This document shows, one piece after another, positions 49,701 through 58,338 of a stretch of DNA of 64,000 nt (within the stretch, counting starts at the first letter, position 1; each line of letters starts with the position of its first letter). Both the position numbers and the translations under genes were made by a program. The notes beneath the pieces are model-generated. The model did no database searches and was not told the origin of the DNA. It saw only the letters and a program-made list of their open reading frames with translations. This stretch comes from Protonemura montana (taxonomy: Eukaryota; Arthropoda; Insecta; Plecoptera; Nemouridae), in contig OX387603.1 in the NCBI GenBank assembly GCA_947568835.1, positions 16,206,651-16,270,650 of the forward strand, given 5' to 3'.

Positions 49701-52700
49701 ATTTAAAGAGGAAACGAGTCTTTAGCGGGCTGGTATAAACCGGGCAAATAATAATCGATTTTCTAAAACAGAAGGGGTAATTTCATGGGCGTCTGCAGAA
49801 TTCTTTCCAGGGGGGTGCAAATGCTTCCAAGGATATAGACAAAAGGGCTTCAACTGGGTGTGGGGGGGGGGGGGAGGAAGAATCGCACGTTTTAAATATG
49901 TTGAATGAAAACTATTCAGGCGAAACACTCGCCTACCGCCACTATTGACGTCAGCTTTGTAATCATATGCACTCGGAGACCATGGTTTTGTCACCAGCGT
50001 GTGTCTCAGTTCGTCGGCTAGGGATGAGGTTGAGTCCTGATTCACGAAGTGGCCAATCTCCAAAGCAGCTTGAGGACCTAGATCACATTTAGTTTCAGAG
50101 GCTGGTATTGGATTTTTGGAACACGCCGTCGTCGATGTAGATGCACATGCACTTTCAAAACTGCGATCGCTGTTGCCATAGCTGTCCGAAATTTCACGCG
50201 CATCATCGTTCGCCTTTCTCTTCACACTCGCACTAAAAAAATTGCGTATATTCCTACTACCACAATCAACACACTTAACTAAAACGCTCGGGCTAACAAA
50301 CCACCTTATTCGACATAACTGACTTACGTAAAGTTGGGTTCGACCGGTAGGAAAACTAAAACTGCATTATGTGTAAAATTCTGTTCGCGGAATCGGAATC
50401 ACGAGGGAGAATATTGGGAAAGTAGGTACCTGCAAAGTTCAACTCTTGTAGGATCTCAGTTTCATAGAATTACGCCACGATTTTTTCGCTGGAAAGGTTG
50501 GATGGTCACTCACCTTTCCTCTCTAGAATGCAATACAAATTTAGCGTTTTCCGTTTAAATGGCACTATTTTGATCAATTAAATGAGAGAATATGTTTAAC
50601 TTGCCCTTTAAATGATAAAATAACAAAGCCTTTATAGAGTGTTTATTTTTTAATGTTTAAAGATTTCCAGGGAGGTGCAAGCGCACCCCCCTTTACTTGG
50701 GAGTGCATATACAACTTTAGGCAACATTTCATCCAACGGGCAGTTTTAATATGTCCAACTTAATTTATGTTTAATCTTAATATTTATGTTTATTGTCGTG
50801 AAGATCAAATACATGATATGTGACAGTCCACTGTAATGAGACTCATCCCCATGGTTACACCTAATCAGATACTTCTGTAATCTGTTTCATCTTAACCTGC
50901 GTATTTAACTGGAATTTAGCATTGTGAAAACGGTGAGAATATAAATAGAGAAGTTCGGCTGAAATTAAGGTATTTTTCAGGAAGGCTTTCAGGAAGGTGC
51001 AACTCGAACAGCAGGATTCCTCCACAAATCCACGCAGTCGAGTGTTTGATAAGCAAGGCTAATGAAGTTGCTGTACTAACTTTCATTCCTCCAACCTCTC
51101 TCCCGAACATAACTGATCATGTGTATGATGGTCACCCATCCAATACCTGACCCAGCGCAGTGTTGCTTAACGTGATCTCACGAGAACCGCTGTTTCCAGC
51201 ACGCCAAACCGTTCGGTGTGACGATTCGAGGAGGGCTCGTAAGCAATTGGACCCGCTGTGTGACTTGATTTGGTCAAGAACACTCACATCTAACAAATGC
51301 TAACATAGTTAAAATGAATCTAAGTAAACATCCGCAATTAAAGTACGAGAATTTGCAGTTCTTTAGCATCTGCATGCCTGGAAAACATTTGGTCTGTGAT
51401 AGCAGCTGTGGACGCCATTGCTGTTATCACCTAGATCCACTTCGAAAACCGGTCAGCCAATGGGCGCCGCGCTTCAGTCGATCAAAAGTAAGAGGCGGGG
51501 GTCGATCGAGCACGTGTTGTGACGTCACTTGCACAGCGATGCAGTAGGTTTCAGGCGATACTCTTCTGTCGGCTACTCGCCTGGTACGAAGAGACAAATT
51601 TTCGTCTCGTTTTAGACGATTATTTCAGTTGAAACTTGTCATGGTTGGATTAACCGTACGTATAGGCAGTCCCGTGGCACTCACGCGTACCACGAGTTGC
51701 TTCAATGTTTTCACCGGCAAACTAAATTTCCTGACAACGTCATTCGTTCCCAGCTACTTGACACAATTTTATGAAATATAGCTATGAATTTTAGGCATAG
51801 GCAACGCCTAAAAATAGGACTGATCGGGAAAAAAAATGCGTGATATTCTGACTTTTGTTGCAAACCTTGTTGCAAACCTTTACAAGATACGATATTTTCT
51901 GCGTTGTAGTGTGATCTTACAGATCTTACAGATTGATTGATTGATTAGTGACATTTAACGACGCACTGTTTTGACAACGGACAATGAGACACTGGTGCCG
52001 GTAAATGAGTAAGTGATGATGAGAATGGTAATTTACCTTCCTAATTAAGAAGGGAGGAGGAGAAACCCGGTGCACTTGGCCTAATCCTGTCAACGAGCAC
52101 CAATGGGACCACTGGTTTAACGTTTGAACAATTAATTAAATTGAATTGAATTGAATTAAACAATTGAACAATTGACAGCAATTGAAAAAATTGAAGGACG
52201 GTACAACTCGAACCACAGGATTCCTCCACAAATCCATGCTGTCGAGAGGTTGATAAGCAAGGCGAGTTAAGTTGCTGAACTTAATTTCAACCCTCTAACC
52301 TCTCTCCCGAACAGAACTGGTCATGTGTATGATGGTCTCCCATATTTCAGAAGTCAAATTCAAAAGCTGACAATCGTGTGAAATGATTTAAAGCATAGAT
52401 TTAAATTGCAAATGGGGTTGGATTGTTTCGCTCGCTACGCTCATCAAACACATACCATTTCAATGTTATAATGTCGAAGTCAATACGGGAAAAATAACTT
52501 CAATAACCTCAATTTAAAGGTCAAATTAAGTTGCAGGAGACATTTTGCATTACATGTTGCTCCCTTATGATATCAGCGATCAGAGGCGCCGGAGCAGCGA
52601 TCATATTTCTGAGATCAGCCAGATCAGTGAACTCCAGTCTGCCAGAGCCTCTCTTGCAGTCCTGGAACATCAAACACGGAGAGAGATTTGTTTGCTTTTT

Positions 52701-55700
52701 TGACTGCCGAGCTAAATTTTAACCAGTGGACTTGTTTCGCGGCGACCAGCACTACAGCGAAATGAGTAATTCGGCTCTGGATGAGCGCGGAGTTTCGTGT
52801 CTGCAAGATAGCCGTCAAAAACAAGGTGTGAGCTTACCGATTTTTTTTTTTTAAATAAGAAACCTGGACCAACACTTTGTTCTCTGCCAGCAAAAATTAA
52901 AAATTGATTTCGTTGCGTGGACCGAAACAAGCACCCTGTTACGGAATGTCCTGCACAGAGGCGACGGCGAATGTTACTTTTAAGGCCCTCAACGAGTCCT
53001 AGTCAGCAAAGGAGAGACTTAATTTTTGAGTGTCCTCCAATTAGCAACTTGATTTTTCCTTGCACACGCTAAGCAAGGAGATTGCAGCGCATGAGGTCCG
53101 AATTGAGATGCTGCGCGGTGAGCTGGCGTCTCTGCAAGTTACGACCGCCGAAGGCCGCGCAGTCTACGAAGCACTGCAAGCAAAGGACCGGCTTCTCGAG
53201 AAGAACTTCCGCAAGGACTTTGCGGATACGACGCAACTCGTCCTGGATCTGCTCCTCAAGGCCTACAAGTAAGACGTCATACGAGGAAAAGATTTTTTTT
53301 TTAATGTTTAATGTGTTTTTTTAACGCTTCATTGAAAAAGAAAATTTGGGTAAGCGCCATGTACCTACCTATTTCTAGGAATACTCCACTGACTTCTCTG
53401 TCAATTCTGGCCTTACTTGGTTTCACGGATACACATGCACGTTTCTTTTATGAATGCATTTTCTTGCAGTTTTTTTCGATGTGGGCGAATTAAGAAATCG
53501 AGTATTCAAATAAATAAATAAATAAATAATATAATGAACAAACTATAACAGTCACCACTCTAGTTGTTCGTCACAGTGGGGTGTCCTTAGAGAGTTATTT
53601 TTCTATACGAAACAACTTGACTTCTAATCACCTCAACTTGTTACCCAGACGGCGACCCAAGGGACAAGGTCCTCGAGGTCAAAACGCTCCTTCAATGCTG
53701 GTGGATACTGCGCGCTGTATAACTGCACAGGAGCGCTCTAACTGCCTACCACCGGACTGTACCGACTTCCTGCGCGGTGTCGACAACATGGACGTGAGCA
53801 GCGCGATACCAGCAGCGCTACCAGATGAGCACTGGCCAGCGTTGTGTCGTGCCCGGCGACTTCGCATCGACAACGAGCTCCGGGTATGGCCCTCGTTTTC
53901 GCATAGGACGCTGCTAGCAACTCGGTTGCTAAACTGATTTTATCAGGCAATAACAGGCTTTTGAAAAATCTCTTGAGAAATATGATCGGTGAGCATGTCA
54001 AACACAATGCTTCTAGTGATTTGTCCATTTTTTCTTTATTTTCTTAGAACCTGGAAGTGCAGCTTCTAAACTCATGGCAAAGTCGCGGTTTTTTTTAAAT
54101 ATCTCTTGCCAACCGTTGGTCAACCCTTTGACCATCCACATGAAATCGTTCTTGAATGACTCATTGACTCATGGAATGGTTATAACCAGGAATAGTCGTA
54201 GCTTTACTAAGGTTAGCCTATTGTGTAAATTGGAGATATCGATCTAGAATGGAACTGGTCAGAAGTTGTTAGTAATTAATAATTATATTTACCGTGCCAC
54301 ATATCATTAAGTGATAATTTGTAAGGATGATTAAGGATGATTGTAAGGAGGAAAAAATTAGAACACTTTTAATACAATCTCCTTCCTGGTTAACCTTTGG
54401 CATTGCACGGCTGTTTCGGTTGCAGGTGAAGGCCTGCGCACTGGAGATGGCAGAAGCCGACGCCACGGTTAGCGTCTACCAGAAGCGGCTGGTGGTTGCC
54501 AAGGAGACTGCTGTAACACTCGCGCAGAAGCTGCAGGCACTGCGCGACAAGAAGATTGAGATGGCTACCAACATTGAGGTGCGTCACTAGGCTAGACTCG
54601 TCGATCAACGAAATCATTGAAAACATTGGGAGGCAAACTATGAATTTGGCACCTCGAATCATAAATCATATATTTTTACACTGATCACCTATATTTCATG
54701 GATATCCTGAATCGGGGCCAAGCATTCGGGAACCAAGCATCTTGGTTTCGTCCAAACTTGTGTTATTCGTTTAAACATGTTTGACATCATTTTTGTTCTG
54801 CGAAATGACTTGGTCAAAGCCTAAAGATTACATTAAAACATTTTTGAGATGTAAAAGTTGACCAAAGGTTTTTGACTCTTTTTCTGCAGATCCAGCTGGT
54901 AATGAAGCAAGGTCTGGTGGAGATCCCGTTGTCAGGACGACTTGCTGACTTCGAAGACGCCGTGCTAATCAAACGTTACAATATTGAAGCGGTCAACAAG
55001 GATATCCGTGTAAGCACTGCTTTTTTAATGAATTTCAATAGAGTATTGACATTTGACAGTTACGTTGATCTGTTTGCTATGCGGTTTGGTTTGCTAGAGC
55101 GCTGGTAAGAAGAAGCTGAAGGCGATGACGGAAACAATGAAGTTTCGACGAGGCATCATCTGCATGGAATGGGAACATAAATCCCTAAAGATGGAGATCG
55201 AGGACCTCACCGACAGTCTACGTTCCATCGAACTTTTCAAGGTAATTGGTTGTTCAAAATATGACCGCCAGAAATAAATGGGAAAATGTGATTTTCTTTC
55301 TTGAATACCTTATTTTTGCAATAACTGCTTTCACGATTTTTTGAAAAACTCACAGGAAGGAATCGAGGATCCGGCAATATGTAAGATCCTTAGACCACGA
55401 GGCATTAATAATGTCGTGATCTTTGTTCCATGTTGTTATTTTAGGTCTCCAAGGAGATACAAGACATCCTGCGACGACGCTACAAAGGAATGCCTGAAGA
55501 AAAAGGGAGCATCACTGCTACGCTCGACAAGGAGATGATGAATTTGCGTAAAGTAAGTATAACTGATAACAACGATTTTCCTAACATCCATCCCTGAGTT
55601 GAAGTTGATTACATATTGTTAGTTTCACTCAGGGGAAATATCAGACAGGCTTGGAAAATACTGGGACAGGATAGACATACTGGTAACTTGAATCCCCTAT

Positions 55701-57758
55701 TCCTTTCAAGTGCTAACCCACCCCAAAATTGTAAGTTGATTTATTGCTGCCATTTTATTAGATTGATTCAACTCTGGCTTATATGTTTAGGTTTCTAACC
55801 CTGAGTTTGTTAGTATAGTCAGAGGATCATGCAGTAGTCAATTTGTGACGAAAGAGGTAGGTACGCTCTCAATTGAATTCAGGTGATGTTCTGGATTGTG
55901 TGTTTTCTTGGTGGGGGCGAGGGGGAGAAGGAAGATGTGCCAATAGGCGAAAAACATTGAAACAATTTCCTTACACTTGCTATGCTTAGTTGGTGCTGCC
56001 TGACAAAGGGTAGCGTTGCATGAGCTTAGCTAAGCGTAGCCTTGCTATCGCTTTGCTTGGAATGTATTTTTCAGAATGATAAGATTCTGAGAATTTTTAT
56101 TCTGAGATCTTTGTTCCGCTGAATAACATTTCCAAATAAAATGTTCACCAACACGTAATAATAACGCGTGTTACTTGAATTTAAATGTAGAGTAGACCAA
56201 ACTTTTCTTGGAATTAGTGATCGATGTACACTGTTGTACAAAAGGTGGGTACGCGGCGCATACGTAAGTGTACTCTCAAAATAACCACTGGGGTCATGGA
56301 ATTAATTAAAAGCTCTCTGCTAAGGAAACAAGCCAGTAACACATGGTAACAAATGTTGCCACCCGAAAAAAATTTACAGCTAAATAATTAAGACTCACAA
56401 TATCGATACATGTGTATCAATAGTTAAATCACAGATTAAATAGAGATTATTTGAGTGTAAACCAGTCTCAAATGCAAGTAATCTGCAATAAATCAAGAAA
56501 TTAAATTTCTTGACACACGAATAGAGCATCCTCTATTTTTGTCGGTAAAGTAGTCATTTAGCAGCTTTTTCCCTAACATTAGTGCTATGGTAGTACGGTT
56601 GTACCTATCAGGCTATCGATAATAAAAAGTGTAGGTAGTCACCCTAACATAAAGGATTCTAAGTTCACCACCGGATCCTCACTTGACAGTACTACGAACG
56701 AGTGTTTCGCGAGATATCTGAAGAGATGGCAGACGTAGAGCGTCAGATCGAGGACAAGGCGCGAGAAAACCGCCGCCTGGACAAGGCCATTGTGGAGCTG
56801 AACGTCACTGTCAATGAGCAGCATCTTCGCAGGGACCTCGTCTTTGAAGAGCATGAAGCGCGTGCTCGTGAAGAAAGGTAAGCAAACCACCCACTGTGTT
56901 TTAGGATGAAATCTTATTTAAATTGCAAACGGTTGCAATGTGCAGGGTATTTTATTATTAACAACACTATAACCGTCTCAAAAATTGATGCCCAAACGCG
57001 GACTCGAACCCCGATCTCCACCTATCGCGGGTGTTGCTCTGAACCATTGAGCTATTTGAAAGCTATTATTTATTTATTTAAGCTATCTCATCAAATACAC
57101 TGGAATCGTCTTAAAAGCCAGCGTCCAAATAGCTAAATGGTTCAGAGCAACACCCGCAATAGGTGGAGATCGGGGTTCAAGTCCGCGTTTGGGCATACAT
57201 TTTTGAGACGGTTATAGTGTTGTTAATAATAAAACACCCACTGTGTTTGTTTTTTACTGAAAATTGTACATAGTTCCAGTGTTGAGTATATGGTATGGCA
57301 TGGTAAGACATAGTAATACACTCAACTATAGTACAATTATTATTTTAAATCTAAGTAGCTAGTTAAAGTAATTTACCAAGTACCGACTTCAAATTCTAGT
57401 ATTAACCAGTGAACACACTGGCTGGACGTGGCATAACAATGGAACACAAATAGTTGCAATAAATACTGGGAAAAAGCTGACATATCGTTAACTGGTTAAG
57501 GGATTGTAATGTTCTTTTTCTAGAAAATATTACATAGTTTGAACATTGAAGATATCAGATTTATACTCTCAGCCTATTGCCTATTCATGGACCATTACTA
57601 ATTGGTATTGTATTTGCAGGATCACGGCCATCATGCAACGCAGCCGGCTTTGCACGCAGATTCAGAAACAGCATGGAGACATTCTGTTGCTGCAAACAGA
57701 ACTGGAGTTGCTAAGGCTGAGAACATACCCAACCCTCACGTACCACACCCTCTCATAA
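34709..57758 (+). CDS. CFAP43: CFAP43 (WDR96), cilia- and flagella-associated WD-repeat/coiled-coil protein
   Basis: CFAP43 works with CFAP44 in the axoneme, linking the inner dynein arm (dynein f) tether to the doublet microtubule; loss harms sperm and cilia motility. Twenty-seven coding exons: 34709-34773, 37553-37818, 38354-38526, 38939-39187, 39898-40137, 40794-40979, 41454-41702, 42351-42446, 43220-43435, 43793-44061, 44366-44454, 44592-44716, 45241-45471, 45848-46002, 46704-46947, 47442-47651, 48277-48471, 48944-49090, 49216-49370, 53074-53268, 53649-53883, 54426-54578, 54890-55009, 55098-55241, 55445-55552, 56690-56877, 57620-57758. The sum is 4842 nt, 1613 residues (human about 1665), with phase kept at every junction. 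The N-terminal part is beta-propeller, the rest mostly coiled coil. It is probably full length. Confidence 0.92.
34774..37552. other. CFAP43 intron 1
   Basis: AT-rich intron of 2.8 kb. Its 3' part carries a 5S-derived SINE (37115-37485). The 85-codon open frame at 35750-36007 shows no recognisable features and begins without ATG context worth noting. Confidence 0.6.
37115..37485 (+). mobile_element. 5S-rRNA-derived SINE, copy 2 (5' truncated)
   Basis: Plus-strand copy: only the end of the 5S head remains (GGATGGGTTAC), followed by the whole body (GACCAGTTCTGTTTGTGAGA, then GGAATCCTG, CTACAGGAGTAGCCTACTTG and CATTAGACCAGTGCCACAGG) as in copy 1. It ends about 70 bp before CFAP43 exon 2. Confidence 0.75.
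37553..44454 (+). CDS. CFAP43: CFAP43 exons 2-11: WD-repeat beta-propeller region
   Basis: These exons give roughly residues 22-677. Typical propeller strands are VAFAELALTSRIFVISYPDF, MELLVSLSGAPNFKVTVWRW, ENLSVWDIETGTL, SMDFSPSGCILVAGSLDSGN and VVTCGMDGLIVVRRAETREA. Comparable positions in CFAP43 homologues read FLVSLSG and IVWNWRTGE. Exon 3 to exon 4 uses a GC donor. Many exons begin and end in phase 0. Confidence 0.88.
38527..38938 (+). other. GC-AG intron of CFAP43 (intron 3)
   Basis: The CFAP43 frame ends in TCC CAG followed by GCGAGT, and resumes at AAATTGCCG after ACAG, in phase 0. No GT donor nearby keeps the frame without adding unconserved residues. GC-AG introns are a known minority class, and CAG/GCGAGT fits its strong-consensus rule apart from position +4. 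Confidence 0.6.
39658..39795. mobile_element. MITE family B copy in CFAP43 intron 4
   Basis: Inverted ends ATTTTTCAGTGGCACGTTAA and AACTATCCACTGAAAAGCTG surround the shared core TTATTCTGGTTGGCTATTGC. No coding capacity. Confidence 0.6.
40370..40478. mobile_element. MITE family B copy in CFAP43 intron 5
   Basis: The core TTCTGATTGGCTGCTGCCAA followed by GCAAATAAAAAGTTAGCAG matches the units at 11275-11556. The ends are degraded. Confidence 0.55.
42825..42915. mobile_element. MITE family B relic in CFAP43 intron 8
   Basis: Reverse-orientation core: TTATTTGCTTGGCAACAGCC followed by AACCAAGAGATG, matching the family B core on the other strand. The ends are not clear. Confidence 0.45.
44592..49370 (+). 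CDS. CFAP43: CFAP43 exons 12-19: linker and first coiled-coil region
   Basis: Roughly residues 677-1164. It is rich in Glu, Lys and Ala helices (TVELLENNFTCPEEERLEIR, RLRYILSELKNTTVLVVDPA). The family signature ERALIEMMDGVLEVRWEDII followed by KKDIPVPKCM (exon 17) is the clearest CFAP43 hallmark in the window. Exon 15 has an acidic insertion (SEPSEPDEPDEAW). Exon 17 begins only about 50 bp after a 5S-derived SINE. Confidence 0.9.
46004..46703. other. CFAP43 intron 14
   Basis: AT-rich 0.7-kb intron with a (TA)n tract and T run at 46228-46259 and clustered ATAATATA near 46560-46600. No repeat family from elsewhere in the window was recognised. Confidence 0.6.
47806..48226 (-). mobile_element. 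5S-rRNA-derived SINE, copy 3, with hairpin insertions
   Basis: A minus-strand copy in CFAP43 intron 16. The body is diverged but complete. The 5S head (48158-48226; TGTTGCTTATCTTCGGTAAT on plus) has lost its box C region, which is replaced by two adjacent hairpins at 48094-48114 and 48120-48158. Exon 17 begins 50 bp downstream, so the SINE end lies close to the splice acceptor region. Confidence 0.75.
48094..48158. repeat. Two adjacent near-perfect hairpins inside the 5S-derived SINE
   Basis: Hairpin 1 (48094-48114): arms AATGGTCAA and TTGACCATT. Hairpin 2 (48120-48158): arms GGATCAGTTATTGGATAA and its inverse with one mismatch, loop TTA. The sequences seem to extend pieces of the SINE itself (CTGATC, ATGGTCA), as expected from template switching. 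Confidence 0.7.
49722..50225 (-). pseudogene. Open frame of 167 codons, possible hAT-type transposase N-terminus
   Basis: The minus-strand frame from ATG 50225 begins MKRKANDDAREISDSYGNSD, is Ser/Thr-rich, and later has HFVNQDSTSSLADELRHTLV and TKPWSPSAYDY. This style is seen before the TTF/BED zinc finger of some hAT and ZMYM-like proteins. The last third reads through a G run (PPPPP), so it is probably not coding. Imperfect inverted ends, CCAGGGGGGTGCAAATGC (49808) and GTGCAAGCGCACCCCCC (about 50690), suggest a deleted DNA element. This is a weak assignment. Confidence 0.3.
50985..51225 (-). mobile_element. 5S-rRNA-derived SINE, copy 4 (3' truncated)
   Basis: Minus-strand copy with a good 5S head (51140-51225; plus strand GATGGTCACCCATCCAATAC, then TTGCTTAACGTGATCTCACG) and the first part of the body. 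The distal half and tail are missing. Confidence 0.8.
51440..51560. promoter_or_regulatory. Promoter-like block inside CFAP43 intron 19
   Basis: Within 75 bp there are a CCAAT box (51457-51461), a GC box (GGCGGGG, 51494-51500), an E-box CACGTG (51511-51516) and a full CRE TGACGTCA (51520-51527), in a CpG-rich patch. The combination is unusual for an AT-rich intron. No downstream gene is assigned. Confidence 0.4.
51930..52345 (-). mobile_element. 5S-rRNA-derived SINE, copy 5 (head lost)
   Basis: Minus-strand copy with a (GATT)n end (51933-51950) and the full body. It is interrupted by an AATTG/AATTGAATTG-rich insertion at about 52122-52195, and is cut at the start of the 5S head (52345). Confidence 0.75.
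53074..57758 (+). CDS. CFAP43: CFAP43 exons 20-27: C-terminal coiled coil
   Basis: Roughly residues 1164-1613. Long helices such as KEIAAHEVRIEMLRGELASL, VSKEIQDILRRRYKG and YYERVFREISEEMADVERQI match CFAP43 in order. The last exon ends RLRTYPTLTYHTLS with TAA at 57756-57758, close to the human end. Exon 20's acceptor is a weak CTAAG, but it is the only one that keeps phase. Confidence 0.9.
55553..56689. other. CFAP43 intron 25
   Basis: A 1.1-kb intron with a family A MITE in its 3' half (56290-56605). The remainder shows no feature I can name. Confidence 0.6.
56290..56605. mobile_element. MITE family A copy in CFAP43 intron 25
   Basis: One end carries AACAAGCCAGTAACACATGG and GTTGCCACCCG; the other has GTCGGTAAAGTAGTCATTTA and TAACATTAGTGCTATGGTAG. 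Layout as at 29372-29725. It ends about 85 bp before exon 26. Confidence 0.6.
56925..57236. mobile_element. Foldback element with two inverted tRNA-like units (family E)
   Basis: Arms of about 130 bp mirror each other around 57080. Each arm has ATTATTAACAACACTATAAC CGTCTCAAAAATTG and a tRNA-like unit. The minus-strand unit is 56987-57053 (box B complement GGACTCGAACC at 56999-57009) and the plus-strand unit is 57128-57196 (box A TAGCTAAATGGTTCAGAGC, box B GGTTCAAGTCC at 57174-57184). The outer left end TTGCAAACGGTTGCAATGTG matches family E. Box A and B are kept on both strands, so two converging pol III promoters are possible. It is in CFAP43 intron 26. Confidence 0.7.
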
Positions 57759-57896
57759 GCTTTCTGATGAGGAACTACACACCTACTACAAGTGATTTGT
57801 ATTACCAGAAATGTTCAATCTCATTTGATTAATTTACCAATTTAATTTGCACCAACAGACCACAAGCAAGTAAAAAACAACTGTTGGTAATTCTGT

Positions 57897-57902
57897 AATA
57901 AA
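57897..57902 (+). terminator. Candidate polyadenylation signal of CFAP43
   Basis: AATAAA 139 nt after the CFAP43 stop codon, the first such hexamer downstream. Confidence 0.6.
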
Positions 57903-58027
57903 TTTACTGACAATTCTACTGGTACTAGCCTTGCACATCTTAGCACATCTGGAACTTTTAAATTCAAAAGCAAAGATCATATTACTTGCAGCTGAAAAAA
58001 TATGGTAAACATAAAGGTTGTAGCTAA

Positions 58028-58033
58028 TTTATT
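58028..58033 (-). terminator. Candidate polyadenylation signal of the SREK1-like gene
   Basis: TTTATT on plus (AATAAA on minus) about 305 nt after the SREK1-like stop. The two convergent 3' ends are thus separated by only about 125 bp. Confidence 0.5.
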
Positions 58034-58338
58034 GATGCTATTTAAATCATACATGGAAGGTAACCACTGATCAGAAAAGATTTGAACACAAGTTTTATAG
58101 AATGGAAATTTGATGCTTATTGGCACCAACATTTCATGGAACACATATTATCATTGATATCGAACAATACAAGAAACCTTTATCATAATTCAAATAAATT
58201 TGAAGCAGTGGCAGAATGACTTTCGCCACTTCCTGCTAGCCACGCATTCGTTCAGACTGGCACGAGCCTAGCTTCGAGCTGAACTACGGCTAGGCGCTTA
58301 TCTACTGGGATGACACGAATGTTAATATAAAAGCTGTT

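Larger units (their letters stand above)
49371..53073. other. CFAP43 intron 19, the longest in the gene
   Basis: 3.7 kb holding a possible hAT remnant (49800-50720), two 5S-derived SINEs (50985-51225 and 51930-52345), a CpG-rich promoter-like block (51440-51560) and an open, protein-like but unassigned segment (52535-52690). No exon that keeps the CFAP43 frame was found. Confidence 0.6.
57759..58338. other. Convergent intergenic spacer CFAP43 / SREK1-like
   Basis: AT-rich 580 bp holding the 3' UTRs of both genes with one AATAAA on each strand. No other feature was seen. Confidence 0.7.
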
